This document shows positions 37,501-50,152 of a stretch of 64,000 bases of DNA, piece after piece. The position numbers and the translations under genes are program-made. The first letter of the stretch is position 1. The number at the start of each line of letters is the position of its first letter. The notes beneath the pieces were generated by a model, which made no database searches, was not told where the DNA came from, and worked only from the letters and a program-made list of their open reading frames with translations. Origin of the DNA: Orbilia blumenaviensis (taxonomy: Eukaryota; Ascomycota; Orbiliomycetes; Orbiliales; Orbiliaceae); the NCBI GenBank assembly GCA_036872755.1, contig JAVHNS010000014.1:868001-932000 (forward strand), in the 5' to 3' direction.

Positions 37501-40500
37501 TTGATTAGATCGAAATCAAGGCCTATTAGTGGACGCATGGGGAACACACATGTAAATCGTGTTCGAAACCCACTGTAGGCCACTTCTTTAATCAACTTAA
37601 TGATATGTTTGCCGGTTGAAGGCCACGTCTGGTATAGGTATTGCGCACAAATCAGCGCTTGAGCATCTTCGGCAGATCCTGTTAGTGTAATAGCTCTCTC
37701 AATCGCTTCGCTGGGTTCGTTTTCGTATTCCTGTTCACCGACAAAGACCAGCGGTTTCCAACCTGTCATGAAGATCATTTGGAAAGCTTCTGTAGACCTG
37801 TGTTTGCTAACCCTGTAAGATTGTGGCAGAGATTTTATGATGGAGTTTTTGATGGTCTCCATATGGTTTGACTCTGTCGAGGTAAGAATAACTTCTCTTC
37901 GTAAACTTCCAACTAGCCATTCGAATGCTGGGGCATTGAATATAAGATCCCTATAAACCAGCGATTGGACGATGTCGGCATCCTCGAACTCCTCGAACTC
38001 CTCGAACTCCCCGGCATCTTCGCTTTCGGCCTCTCCCTGGGGCGAGGGTACCAGTAGCATCACATCTCTAGTATCCGCTTCGTGACCCTCGTCATGAGAA
38101 GACCCTCCATCTTCCACGAAGATACCATGAGAGATGGGGAAGTGTTCCGATCTTTCATGCCAAAAGTTCATTTTCTCGCTCCAGGTCATATTTTCAGAAT
38201 CCGTGGTCTCAGCATCGGGAAGACTCTCCACCTCCTCACGAGAGCACCTCTCCATGAAATACTCCGCTATGTCACTAAAACAGATTTCGGTCAGGCTCTT
38301 CTGATTTACAAAGAAAGAAGGACGTGAATTAAGTTTTATAACTAGAAAGGTTGAACCCACCCCCGATACTTGTGGACGAAGAACATTATATCACGATGTG
38401 TCTGACTGGATGCATTATAGCCAACTTTAAGAGCAAAAATTTTCAATAATTCGGGGAGAACTATAGAGATCCTCCCTAAAGTCTCACTATCAAGCTGATG
38501 TGTGCGAATTCCGTAAGATAAAGCATCGGCTAATTGGGATATGTAATGCTCCTTCGCCGACGGGGTGACGCTGGATGCTTCCGAGTAAACTGTTTTAACG
38601 TCATCGGAATCTGGGAATGACACAGTAGTGGCAGCGGTAGCGGTAATAGCAGTAGTAGCAGTAGCGAAAGTATTAGTTACGGTAATACTTGCTTCTTGTT
38701 CGTTGATATCTTGTTGACTGGATTGGGATTCTTCAATCATTTGGCGATCGTGGGTGGATTTTTTTTCTACTTCCTCTGCATCTCGACCTTGCTGTTCAGA
38801 TTCTTGTTGTATAGCTCCTGCGGCCACACGAATTTCAGTCCTAGAAGCGAGGTGAGCTTGTTCGGCCCCGGAGACCAGTTCAATGATAGCTTCTGGAATT
38901 TGCGGCAGGGTACTAACGTCTTCAGTTGTAAAGGTCGAGGCTTCAGATTCGGCGTCTGAGATAGGTGTGGATAATACGGTTTTGATGGGTGCTGTCTCAG
39001 GAGTTTTACAGTTGACCATGTATGGTCCTAACCCATCATGTGGTCCTAACCCATTAGTACCATCAAACGCTTCAGCCATTTCCATTAAAGTTTTTAGCGG
39101 AAGGACAATCTCCCTGTATATAATTGATTTTCGAGTCTCTAAGCCGTTTCGCGGATCATCATGGTCAAATGGGGCCATATCGAAGATTTTTCGGTCAAAA
39201 CATTTTGTCACCACTTCCTTATAGATAGGATGGCACTTCAAAATGAGAGACTCCAACCAAGCGAGTTCGTACTGGGCACGAATTTTGTGATAGTCATACG
39301 GCTGACCTATACCGTAGCTAGGCAACTGATGATATTCATCATCAAATAGTTTCCCTTTAATTATTTCGATGAGCATCATTGCTACTGCGAGTATTGCGGG
39401 GTATCTATGGGGACCATTAGGGCAATACTCCCCGATACGGTCATCTGGTTTTTCCAAGTTAAAGGTAAAATGTAGGCAGTAGGAAGGTACGAGTCCGCTA
39501 TATTCTTCCCCTGCACTTCTTTCTTCCTCTAGAAGCCAGATGTCCTTATGTGTCCATGGATTTTTCATCAAATGGGAGCCGTAGTATTGCCAAACCGATT
39601 TTGCGAGAATATATGCAAGACGAAACCTTGGTGTTTCTGGCGTTTCGACTCCCATTTTTTCTATAAACTCTCCGAGGGAAAGACCGTTACCAGGGATTCC
39701 TTTTTGTAAAGATTGTTTGGTGGTGTTAAGTCTAGCGCTTAGAAAGAGGTAGGGGTCTTGCGGAAATGCAAGGTAGAATTGAGGAGAAGCGCTGACATTT
39801 TCCAGCCTTTCGCAGAACTCCCCTGGGGCCAGCTCATTGCCCTCTGGAAGCTTCTGGGATAACAGTCGCTTTCTGTGAATATAGCTAGCTATTAATATTG
39901 GTAACATACTGCCTTCTTGTTCAAGGGTACTTTCTGCGGGGGTTTAGGTATGAGCTGGTCGTTCAAAAGTGATAATTACCTGAGCATAAGTATCCTTATT
40001 TCATGCCAAATATCACTCTCCGGGTTAGAATACTCGTTACATGATGGGGACCCAGAGAAAACCAATTTAAATTGTATTTCTCCCCCATTATACCGATCAG
40101 TTTCGTCGGCCTTGTGCTTAGACCTTGGCCATGCATAATCAGTTCCATCCAATTTCAACCATACACGCTTTAAATGTTGAAAACTGCAACTGCACGAGGT
40201 ATGTAGATCGAGTGCCGTGTATAGAGCATCATTGACATATTTTGAATACCCAACAAAATGATCATCTTCTTTGGCTGTTTCAGTTTCAGATAAGAGTATT
40301 TCTGGTGCGGCATCCTTGAGCATCGTAGTCTGCTCCAGGAGCGCTAATAGCGCCCCGAACTCATCAGTTCTTCGGGAAAACTCCTTGAGACCACGATATA
40401 TACCAGACTTCAGTTTAGAATTTCCCGCGACTATGCTTTCTAGTTTCGGATATCCCGTTGTAATCACGGTCTTCGGCCACTGTACCAAGGCGTACTGTGA

Positions 40501-40771
40501 GCTGACTTCATATTCAAAGTTACCTTTCAATGGTTGAACTTACTATGCAATCCGTTTCTACTATTTCCAGGATGATATCAATTTTGGCCTTATAGATTCC
40601 CGAGTGCTGACAAGGGGGCTCTGAAATGCCCTCTGACACAAGTTGTAGGAGGACCCCAAGCCTGCTGAATGCTGAAACTCTAGTTTCAATGGCTAGCTCA
40701 ATTGCCACACTAGCGATGAGGGGTAAAATATCATTGGCAAGCTCTAACGGGGTCAAATTTGCGGTAGACAT
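34559..40771 (-). CDS. Very large DUF7580-like/PNP_UDP fusion protein
   Basis: Model: complement(join(34559..36732,36798..37460,37535..38300,38357..39908,39980..40494,40544..40771)), about 1,965 residues. All junctions are phase-consistent. Two are soft: the donor at 37534 could be 37549 instead, and the donor at 38356 is GTTCAA. Residues about 250-520 resemble the fungal DUF7580 domain (RFRLAYILAKSVWQYYG, RYPAILAVAMMLIEIIKGK, KCFDRKIF), a pseudokinase-like fold found in fungal NLR-type proteins. Residues about 1110-1370 carry the fungal module KGYPILRRPAFNTGLEIPLN and FIKGFSTLLIPTKREGDTLI. Residues about 1630-1920 are a PNP_UDP_1 phosphorylase domain: YTVGIVCALPKELLAVRAMF, GIGGGVP, LGDVVVSQP, the base-binding CFEMEAAGIMN, RGICDYSDSQKN and YAAATAAAYAKLLL. 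PNP_UDP domains are common effector domains of fungal NLRs. No Walker A or NB-ARC/NACHT motif is visible. It could be two genes; the continuous phase argues for one. Confidence 0.75.
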
Positions 40772-43700
40772 TGGACGAAATGGTTAGAGATTAGACACCA
40801 CGTCCCCGTGCGATGTTGAGGGGCTATTTTATATTTTGGATTGGGTTGGTCTCGTTGGAACCAGACAAAACTGTGTTGCTCAGATTGGATAGGTATTTGG
40901 ATAATATTATATCGAGGAAGAAAAGTCATGGTGCCTGATGGTGCATGGTGGTCCATATATATATAGGAATAACCTGCAGGCTCCTGCTGTTTGCCCTAAT
41001 CATACTGTCTTCTGGCTACCCCGCACTAGTTGTGTTGCAGCATGTTGTCTCATTGCGCTGGCTGGTATCGCTGCTGTTTACACACTGGTTACAAGATCGT
41101 ACTGGGCAATTTTCTTGTATATATACCTACCGTAGGTGTTGGTGATTGGTGCGTTTTGAAGGACCCTCTTGTGCCTCGAAGGCGCCTTGAAGTCCCCTCT
41201 GCAATCGATAAGACTGACTTGCATTTGATAAACTAGACGGCCCGCAAACGCATCCTTCCCCCTACGGTATAGATTGATGGCTTACCGGGAACAAAACCTA
41301 CAACAGTACTTGGGAAATCGTACAGAGGTTGGGCTAAGCATTTTAAACTTTGGAATTCACTTATGTAAATTTATAGACATGTTGAGGTAGTAAAACAACA
41401 CAATATTTCTTTCTTTTTGCGCGCCCAACAGCTGGACACAAATGTATTAGTCGACTCTAGCTCTCGTGGAACTCTGTGATATGGCATTGGAAAAAGCACG
41501 GTGACATCACAAAAGGTATCGCTATATGTGCTCGCATAGAGTGACTACCTATCAAGCTAGCACAGCCATGATTATAGACCCGTGGCCAGAAGTACTTAAG
41601 GATATGTGTTATAGATATGTTCGGTACGAGCTACCCTGTCTACTAGTATACTCTCAATCCATGAGCTTGCTGTAACCTGGTTCAAGACATTCCCTAAAGA
41701 CTTGAAGGCTGGGTTAGAGGGGGGGTATATCGATGCTGGGCGCGGCGATGCGATGCGGGTGTGCGTGAGTTTAAAAGCCCTTGGTTAGCTAGGTCGGCGT
41801 TATGTCATGATCTGCTTGGATGTTTGAGATATATGATACAAAGCACGTTCTTTTAATTTTTATTTTGGGTTAATTGCGGTGTATGCTTGGGGGATCTCTG
41901 AAGGGTGGGAATTGGCCGTGTTAATTCGGAGAAATGTGAGGCGTGTTTCAGTGTTTTTGGAAACATTGTGGTTTTTTTGATTTTTTGTTCAGGCTGCGAC
42001 TGAGCTCTTCCACTACATTCGATTCCTTTCAATAACTAAGGCCGGACGGCTGTGAGGCTAGTTAGTGGGATTTTAAAGGGATATATAGATATAAATAACC
42101 TTCCGGCCAGACGAAACCACATCTTCTCGTCAGGTCCGGGATGACCCTTGTATTTTATAATCGAAAATCTCGATACTGTAAATTAAAATTAAAGTTGTCG
42201 ATGCGGAGCTGGCTGAAAGATCGCTTGTTAGGTAAGTACTTGATAGTTTGCGACAGCATCGTCCAGATGTCTCAACCTGTGACCCACGCGAGAACAAAAA
42301 AAGAGCGGACAAGAAACATAGATTGCGTCGTTTAAGCTTTGGTAAATTACGTCCAGGCGGATCGTATCATGCGTCCTTCATCGATGCATCGCTGGTCTAG
42401 AAGATCTGGACCGTGTGTGGGGTGTTCCTTTGTTTTGACGTGGATTTCATCGGACATGATGCATTGCATCAATTGTCTCGATCGCATTCGAATTCGATGC
42501 AGCCCTTCGATTGCAAAAGAAGTAGATCTGTGGGTGCGAAACGCATGGCGTGCGGGTTCGGGTTCGGGGATGTGCAGGTGTGACTTTATGCATGTATAGT
42601 GCGTCGCGTCCCCGTCTTGAAATGCGGAGAGATTTTAGGGAGGGAGAAGAAACTTAAGGATTTCGCATATATATTGAGCAGGATTAGTATCTAGATATCT
42701 GCGCCTATGACGATGGAGTCCGTTTTGGATTTGGCTGGGAATCCTTAGTATTTGATTCTAGGTTTCTATTGACTGAGTTTGAGGGGTATCTCGACAAAAG
42801 TCTACAAGGACAGCCCAGAGCTTTTAACACAGCCACGGAAACGAAATCGCTTGGGGGTCGCTTGTAATTGATATCGTCTAAAAAAAAGGACGAGGTCCAG
42901 GATGCAGGTATATCATCAACATATTGGACGCCAGCGCTCACACATCCGAAAAAGGGCTTCGCTACGGATATAGCTAGTTAATGTGACTTTAAGGTGACAT
43001 TGCAGTTGCCAATCGAGTTGTCGGGGTTCGCACGACTTGTGCATATTCCCACTACATCCCCCAAGCAAGGCTAAGGCTAAATGATATAATGGACATGCCT
43101 AGCCAGCTGCAGGTGCATCTCGGGTGCAACGAGAGGCGGAACGCCATGCATGTATACACAATGAATTTAAACTGTATTTTGCAATTTTGGTAGTCTAGTA
43201 GACGTTTTCGAGATTTTCCTAAAATAAATAATTGTTTTTTTTATCTTCGAGCACATGTAGAAGACCTCCATGGATTACTAGTTATCCGAGATAATTTAGT
43301 AGCTGTTACAACAACCCGCGTTGTTATCATGACTCGCCCAACTTCATGCGAGACGGATAGCGGGCTGAAAGAAAGAGGCGCATTTTTTATAGGGGGAAAT
43401 ACTGTTGCAGATCTAGCCAGGGTCCGAGGGATTCACAATTCTGTTCGGAATCACCCATGGCAATAAGATAAACTTGTTCGCGAGAAGGGCCATGAACAAG
43501 GCTTCTGGATGCGAAAGGCAACAACATCCTTTTTCTCATTTATTGGCACAAACTAGCTAGCCGGCCAAGATACCCATTTTTTCCCCTTGAGAAAGTATGA
43601 TGATAAAAGGTAAAGGTAACCCAGAAATACCATCTTTGCACACAGGCCAATTGGTTTTTTTATCCTAGCCTATCATATCGGAGGAATGGGTTTTGAAGAG

Positions 43701-44627
43701 AAAAAATAAAAATAAAGAATATACAATTGGGGTTGCGCTAAAAAGATCATACGATGAGAAACAATTATTGACACCCACCACACCCCCCTCGATCGAGCTC
43801 TCTGGGTGAAACTTTTTAAGCATACTTCTTTGCTAGTATGGCTAGCTAGTTTATATTCACAGTGCATACAATACACCATTTACTTTTGCAATGTACCCGT
43901 CGACCAACTTATATTAAAGCAATCAATACCACCCAGAAGTTCCTTCTGGGCGTTCCTGCTTTTTCTTCTTCTCTTTTGCTTCCCTCCTCCACGGCAACCC
44001 TCCAATCCAATAATTATACTACCAGTCTTTACCTTCCCTAGCCAGCCAGTGTACTTTCGACACACACCTACACCACCAACTCTTTCTTTTCAAATAGCAA
44101 GATTCGACACTCCTTGAAAATTGACTTGAATGGCTTCTTCGACCACCTGAAGCTTTTTCGTATTTGCGGGAGCCCGAGAGCGCCTGGGCCCTTGCATCTG
44201 CCGCTTTTCTCGATTGTGCGGCACACCATTCCGTTTTCGAGTCTACCACTACTCCCTTCAACACAAATAGGTTCATCTTAGTTTAGCCTCGAACGCGACA
44301 TCGTCTTCTCTCTATCTGCATTCAGCTCTTTTAGAGATTGTTATCTAGTATATTTCTGGGCTAGCGCTTCTCTTGTTACCCTCTCAACTAAAGTCTCCTT
44401 GCTTCGACGTCAGTTAGTCCCGAGAAAGTTTACGAAAAACTTAGTAGATCTAGTTTTTGGGAGAATCCTTTCTCGGGTGGTTGGGTTGCGGAGCTTTTTT
44501 TTTTATATTCCGACCTCTTCCTTATCTTTACCATTTATCTACCTATTCCCTGGTTGTTGTTGTTATTGTTGTTGTTGGGATAAGAGGCTATTATCGATTG
44601 GTATCCTTGGGATAGCTGTTTGACAGG
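40772..44627. other. 3.9 kb intergenic region
   Basis: No supported gene. Short frames (for example 41030-41236, 42339-42599 and 43806-44117) lack family resemblance and splice-consistent extension. The right part, from about 43900, is pyrimidine-rich and likely promoter and 5' leader of the gene starting at 44628. No tRNA, 5S rRNA or repeat array is recognised. Confidence 0.5.
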
Positions 44628-46061
44628 ATGGCATTCCAGGATATGTCGGTTGGGGCGAAATATGCGTATGTTGCCTTGAATTTTGAGCTTCGCTAGTGGA
44701 CTAGAGAGCTAACAAAACGGGGTTACAGCTTGATTGGAGGTATCGCGGTGTTGATTACACTGTTATTAGTCCTTGGGCGTTTCCTGTGGGCGAGAAGAAG
44801 GTAAGTCTTATACACCTCATTAAACCATAAATAAAAATCGCCTACTAACAATAACCATAAAAAAAGAAAACAGCAAAAGCTATGGCAATTCCGAGGCCTA
44901 GATGCGAACAAAAACATTGAAGCCGCAGCAGTGGTCGATGAAAAGAAACCAGCGGTCTCAAATAGTCTGCCTACGCTACCTCGCGGGGCTACTCAAGCAC
45001 CCATAAGCGGGCCTGTAAGACCCAAAGACGACGAAGACCACAAAGAAGAATACAGCCGAACAGCGGGCCTGATGCCCCCTCCGGCTGTCCCAGCCGCTGT
45101 CACCAAAGTTTCACGACCACACCCATCAGAATTAACTCTAGGGACCGTAGCAACAGCACCAGCACGACTACACCCCTCCCGTGAACGGCAAGCTTCAGTA
45201 CACAGTGAATTCAGCAACGTCCCTACCGAATTCAACATCGCCCAAAGGTCCCCTCGTCTCCTACCCCCCCAACAAGCAAGACACCGCAGAAACCACAGCG
45301 AAGACCTAACAGAAACCTACCTTCCAGTCCCAACCTCCACATCCCACCAACAGCCAAGGAGCATAACCCCTCCATCGCCATCAATCTACTCCCCTGGGAT
45401 AGAGCGGGCCCCATCAACCCGTCTCCCACGAATAAATGATAATACCCTAACAAGCCCCCTAGACGGCGGCATTACAAGCCCCAGCGATGACGACCTTTAC
45501 ATCCGCGTTCCACGCCTCTACCAGCCCCCAAGTATGGCCTATGGCGAAGCAGACCTTCCATACTCCCCCCCACGTCGTAATAAACCGCACGGTGCCTACC
45601 AACCCGGCGGTTCACTACGTAGAAAACGATCAGTATCAATGCAAGATCATCCTTCTGCGATGTTACGTATGAACTCCAACGCCAGCGGAAGTAGTAGCGT
45701 TCGGAGAAAGAATAGTCGTCGAGGGCCGGGGGATAGATTATCCACCCAAAGTGAGTGGGTTGATACACTCACTGTTATTGACGACATGCATGAAGGAGAT
45801 GAACCAGCTACGCCGAAAAGAATATTATCCCCGGCAACTCAGCGGCAGTTGTTAATGCCGCGGGGTAGCAGTAGGAGAGGCAGCGTCAAGAAGACCAAAT
45901 CTTTAAAACATATTCCGAACCCAATACAGACGTCGAATCCGGCGAGTAACACCTCCTGGAATAATTCGATTATTGCGGAACAGGCGGCGGCTATCAAGTA
46001 TAGCACGAAGAGGACCAGGAGTAAGTCACCACCGAAGGGCGGTAGGAAGGCTGATGCGTAG
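44628..46061 (+). CDS. Single-pass membrane protein with disordered tail
   Basis: Model: join(44628..44665,44729..44800,44867..46061), 434 residues. Donors are GTATGT and GTAAGT; both introns have CTAAC-type branches, and the phases close. The short N-terminus (MAFQDMSVGAKYA) leads into one membrane helix (LIGGIAVLITLLLVLGRFLW), then the basic stop-transfer sequence ARRRKQQK, then WQFRGLDANKNIEAAA. There is no cleavable signal peptide, so the positive-inside rule places the long C-terminal part in the cytoplasm. That part is Pro/Ser/Arg-rich, disordered, and has many possible phosphorylation sites. The second intron's acceptor is AAAAAAG rather than the later ACAG; only the first keeps the frame through the membrane helix. 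The last 100 residues are Lys/Ser/Arg-rich. I do not recognise a named family. Confidence 0.82.
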
Positions 46062-47888
46062 CGGACGCATATTTAGGAATTGAGTAAGCTAGAAGAGCTA
46101 GGTTTGGGAAGAATAAGATCATAGCGGTGCAGTTGGTGCTCGCTTGTTCCCTGTTTGTTGTTAATTATAATATATATCTACGTACACAGGGCTTTTATCA
46201 CTATCATGTCTATTTTACTACGGCGTTAGGGAACATCTCTTTTATATGATATCCAAGACAAAAAATACTTAAAAAGACGCTCTACCTCCTGCTTCATCTT
46301 CTATCTGTGGGGTCTTTCGTGAAACCTCTGATTTGTGTTGGAATGTCGTATTTTGTCATACCCTTCCTAAAAGGGAAGTATCACACCCTGCCCGTGGTTC
46401 CGTGGCGATTCAATGGATGGCTGAACAAAAGGGTAAAAGGCTTAAAAGAGGCTGGAATTTGATGGTTAGAAAGACTCTAGAGCGCAAGAGACTCTTGAAA
46501 AACGCACCAAATTTTCCATAGTTTATATATACCCTCGATATGATCACTACTGCAAATCCAGCATATTCCGCAGCTCTGCTAAAAGCTTATAATATTCCCC
46601 TGCTTGTACGATTCTAATTTATTAGCTACTTGATATCTTCAAAGAAATGGAATTTAAAGAGTAGAAACCAATTTCAAATAGGATTAACATCAATTGAAAC
46701 AAAACAGCATTTGAGTATGACTTTGGGTTGGCTGTTCCTACTACGTGCATCTTTATTCACATTGTTATGTTTCACCTGCTGCGACATCCCTTCCGCGGCC
46801 TATCAGTTACAACAGTCAGTACTCATGCATCAATCACAATTAATAACAGTAAATGTGTTTAATATTCCCTATAGCCAGTGTGGAGATCCAAATATCGAAC
46901 GAAACCATAAATTCAAGCATGGATGTATAAACATATATACATCGAACCGCCCACTACGAGGTCTCATTAGTCTAGGTTATTTGCGCATGACCTTATTGCT
47001 TGAATAGTTTGGTACGGGGTTAATATTCAGCGCAGCGATAGCTCGGTGAGGATGTACTGTATTTTGGTACTTACTCCTCTTATGGAGCCCAGTACAACAC
47101 CAAGTAATTCTCGCGAACCAATTCCACATCGAAATATCAGATACTTCGTGTCATATCACATTAGAAATCTTGGCTGCTCTCGTTCGCGGCCTGCGTCAGT
47201 CGCAGGGCCGAATAGAGCGTGGAGAGGTGTCGCAAAATCGTTCTCCCAAACTAGGCTTGAGTACCGTCATCAAAAACATCAGATATGTATATCGACGCCC
47301 GGTTGTGAGTTTTGCAATTTGTCCAATACAAATAAAAACTTGTTTTAGTAGAGTGGATGATGAGTGAAAACGGCTGATCTGGTGATCGCGTCTATCGACT
47401 ATAACCATATTAAGGGACAAGGTATAAATGTGTGCTATGTAGAGGGGTTACCTTGATTTATGTAGGCATTTACTGACTGTGCATGTCTGGAAACACATTT
47501 CCAAATATTTGCAGGCTGATGGGTGGATGGTTCTAGAATAAATGTCCATATTTCTATTAAGGGATATTGTACTAAACCGGCCATCCTCGAGACCTTTGCA
47601 ATCATCAATTCAGCACCATTATTCGAGGCTGCCTCCAGATGTATCCCCTGGTTTCCGGTACATTCTATAATTTGTGTTGATATGTTGTATTTGGTTTTCC
47701 AATGTAGCACCGAGGCTGTTTGAGCGTCCAAAAATGGAAGTGTCTATACATGTAACGCCAAGACGGGTAATCATCGACAGGTTACACATTTTCATGATTG
47801 ATGTCAACTTAATGATCATCATTCTATGATGTCGCATTAAATTGAAGGTTTAAGGATTGGCCAGTTGTTTGTGTCTTCAACAAAGCAA
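46062..47888. other. Intergenic, no supported gene
   Basis: AT-rich sequence between the membrane-protein gene and the tRNA-Gly gene. The frames at 46630-47007, 47046-47348 and 47435-47837 have no family resemblance and irregular composition. It might hold decayed coding sequence, but no specific origin can be named. Confidence 0.45.
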
Positions 47889-47990
47889 GCGTTTGTGGTT
47901 TAGTGGTAAAATTGATCGTTGCCATGATTCGAATCTTCCAGATTCGGTCAGCGTATCGATCAGCCCCGGGTTCGATTCCCGGCGGACGCA
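47889..47990 (+). tRNA. tRNA-Gly (GCC anticodon) with intron
   Basis: The acceptor stem GCGTTTG (47889-47895) pairs with CGGACGC (47983-47989) with two G-U pairs; the discriminator is A. The D-arm contains TTTAGTGGTAAAA (A-box). The anticodon stem GATCG (47914-47918) pairs with CGATC (47957-47961). The loop TT-GCC-A gives anticodon GCC at 47921-47923. A 31-nt intron (47925..47955) sits one base 3' of the anticodon. The T-arm CCGGG TTCGATT CCCGG holds a perfect B-box. TTTTT follows downstream as the Pol III terminator. Confidence 0.95.
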
Positions 47991-48506
47991 TTACTTTATC
48001 TTTTTGTCTTTTTTGCTCCTGTGATATTTTTTTGAACGCATTGGCGATATGGAGCCCGCTGTCGTGGGTTCAAAATTAGCCTGAAACACTGGGCGAAACA
48101 GGAATATCGGAGTGGTAACCACACTCTTTTTTCCTGACGCAAATACTGTAATTATTCAGTAGATGTACTTTTATATATCTGCAGATGTTGATGCTTGGGA
48201 CTAAGAGGCATTCACCCTTCGTACTCTATCTGCGTACAAAACAAGTATATATTATAGATGGCCTGCATCTATCGCCACCCCGAAACTCCTAGTAGTTTAA
48301 CTAACATATATGCCAGTGCCCATATATATAGTGATGCCGCTCGGTAAGAAAAATCACCAACGTCTAAACAATTGAATCTCCTCAGTAAAATACGCCATAA
48401 ACGACCCCGGATAAATAACCCCCACAACTCCATCTGCGCTAAATGGATGAGTTCACACGGTGCGAATAATCTAATAAGGCCCAGAGCATAAAAAGATACC
48501 AAAGTC
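47991..48506. other. Short intergenic region
   Basis: It holds the tRNA-Gly terminator at its left end and the 3' flank of the mscL-like gene at its right end. The minus-strand frame at 48269-48595 partly overlaps the channel gene in another frame and is a shadow. Confidence 0.6.
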
Positions 48507-49337
48507 CTAGTGATTATGCAGCTCACTCCCATCCTGCCAGCTAGTGCAAAACGGGCATCGCTTAGCTTTCGCCGAAATATCCTTCCTGCAAGCAATACAC
48601 TTCGTTTGATACTTGATTATAGCTTCGCTGGAGAACAAGGAGTAGAATTTGGCGAGGGTGTAGAGTGTAACACCGAGCAGCATGAATTGGATGAACTTTT
48701 CCAAGAAGTGCCTACACCTCCTTATTAGCTTTTCTAATGCGCCTAAAATGTTGGTACTTGGTTTCATGGCATAACAAACCCGTAATTCCAGGTAATTGCT
48801 CCATCGTCTTGAGCCTGCTGGAAGGTATTATAATGCGAAGTTGTATTATGTCCTTGCTTTAGAACTATAAAGTTCTCGGCCAGACTCTGTTGCCACATAA
48901 GAGATACCGGGGGTAAAATAATATCAGCGACGAGAGAATTCACAACGGATGTGAATGCAGATGCAACACTGTGTTGAGTCGGTTTGTCGGCGTCAGCGAG
49001 ATACTCTTTTGTGACGTAACACAACAGACACAAAGTTCAGGGGGCTGGAGCGTATGGGTGTTTGATGTTTTGCAATTGATTGGTGTTCGGTAGGAGCATA
49101 TGGTTGGCTTGGTTAGGGAGCTTACATGAGACCGACGGCGACTTCGAGAACATTGTCACGGAGGGCGAAGTCTGTTATGGGTGAATGGTCAGCGACGGGC
49201 TCGTCATCAATCAATCAGGCATGCATTATGAGATGGAACATACCTCGAAATCCAACCCAAACAGATGATACTCGGCGAACAGCATCTCGGCCGCGGTTGA
49301 TAAGTGGTAAACTTTCGGAATCTGTACTGGACGGCAT
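48507..49337 (-). CDS. MscL-type mechanosensitive channel (fungal)
   Basis: Model: complement(join(48507..48711,48780..48968,49126..49171,49244..49337)), 177 residues, all junctions in phase. MscL forms a homopentameric large-conductance channel gated by membrane tension; in fungi its cellular membrane is not well established. The N-terminal helix leads into FALRDNVLEVAVGLI, continuing over the exon 2/3 junction as VASAFTSVVNSLVADIILPP, which is TM1 with its conserved VNSLVADIxLPP end. The loop contains FIVLKQG and YNTFQQAQDDGAITWNYG. TM2 is FIQFMLLGVTLYTLAKFYSLF. The C-terminal tail has two Cys-x-x-Cys pairs (CIAC and CPFC, 12 residues apart), a likely small zinc ribbon seen in fungal MscL-like proteins and absent from classical bacterial MscL. 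The first exon (PSSTDSESLPLINRGRD) is polar and cytoplasmic. Fungal MscL genes are usually taken to have bacterial ancestry. Confidence 0.92.
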
Positions 49338-49949
49338 GGTGGGCGCTCGCTAGCACTGTGGAAAACGCTATTTGATGATGGGGTTTGAACTCTGAAGGTG
49401 ATTTAAAGATCGGATGAAGTCCACGAGTTTTGGGGGGAAGCAATATGGGCGCTAAACCGGGTCCGAGTTTGCCAAGAATTCATTGAAGCATGCACCCTCC
49501 TGCAGCCAACAGCCGGGTGATGTCAAAAATAAAGCAAGCTGTGCTTCACATTAAGTATGGGGATGACAACACATAAAGATCTTGGTGTGGTAACTCCGCT
49601 ATCTCAATCCTCTATGGACTACAATACCTACAGCTTTATAGCAATACTGGTCTCGAGCAATACTTGAATAAGCTAGCTTGCATGTTAGTAACCTAAATTT
49701 GCTTCGTCTGCTACTGGAATGGCTGGTATTAGCGCTTGGAGCCCAACTCAGAAAGGTACCTGATCGATTGATTGGTCTCGTTTGGTCTCATTAGTAAACC
49801 GACAATACAAAGTTGAAATCTCGTTGGTGGCACGGCAATTAACATGCGTTGTTGTGACAAAGAACGCAACACATGACAGGAATGTCAAACACTGGTCTTG
49901 CGCGCTAATCAAAGAACAGCCTTGTCTGCAAAAGATTACCGAAATAAAG

Positions 49950-49980
<31 letters not shown>

Positions 49981-50076
49981 TATTGGAAATCTTTTTCATG
50001 ACCATCGAAGGTGATTGGTGGCATTATAGCTACAGCATAATAGACCAGAAGAGTAATTCTAGGCTTCAAAAGTTTC
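49338..50076. other. Intergenic with A27 tract
   Basis: This lies between the 5' end of the mscL-like gene and the 3' end of U6. It includes a run of 27 A at 49952-49978. The frames here (for example 49782-50105) run through the A-tract and U6 and are not credible genes. Confidence 0.6.
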
Positions 50077-50152
50077 AAAAAAAACTTTTAGCTACTCTTT
50101 GTTGAAGCGTGTCATCCTTAGTGCAGGGGCCATGCTAATCTTCTCTGTATCG

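Noticed and set aside
44729..44800. Alternative reading of this exon as LDWRYRGVDYTVISPW.
   Set aside because: Although in phase with the later ACAG acceptor, it loses the clear membrane helix followed by ARRR. The chosen acceptor at 44866 keeps both the helix and the downstream frame.
49782..50105. Plus-strand frame of 107 residues across the A27 tract and the U6 terminator.
   Set aside because: It contains a poly-Lys run from the A-tract and overlaps the antisense of U6; not a gene.
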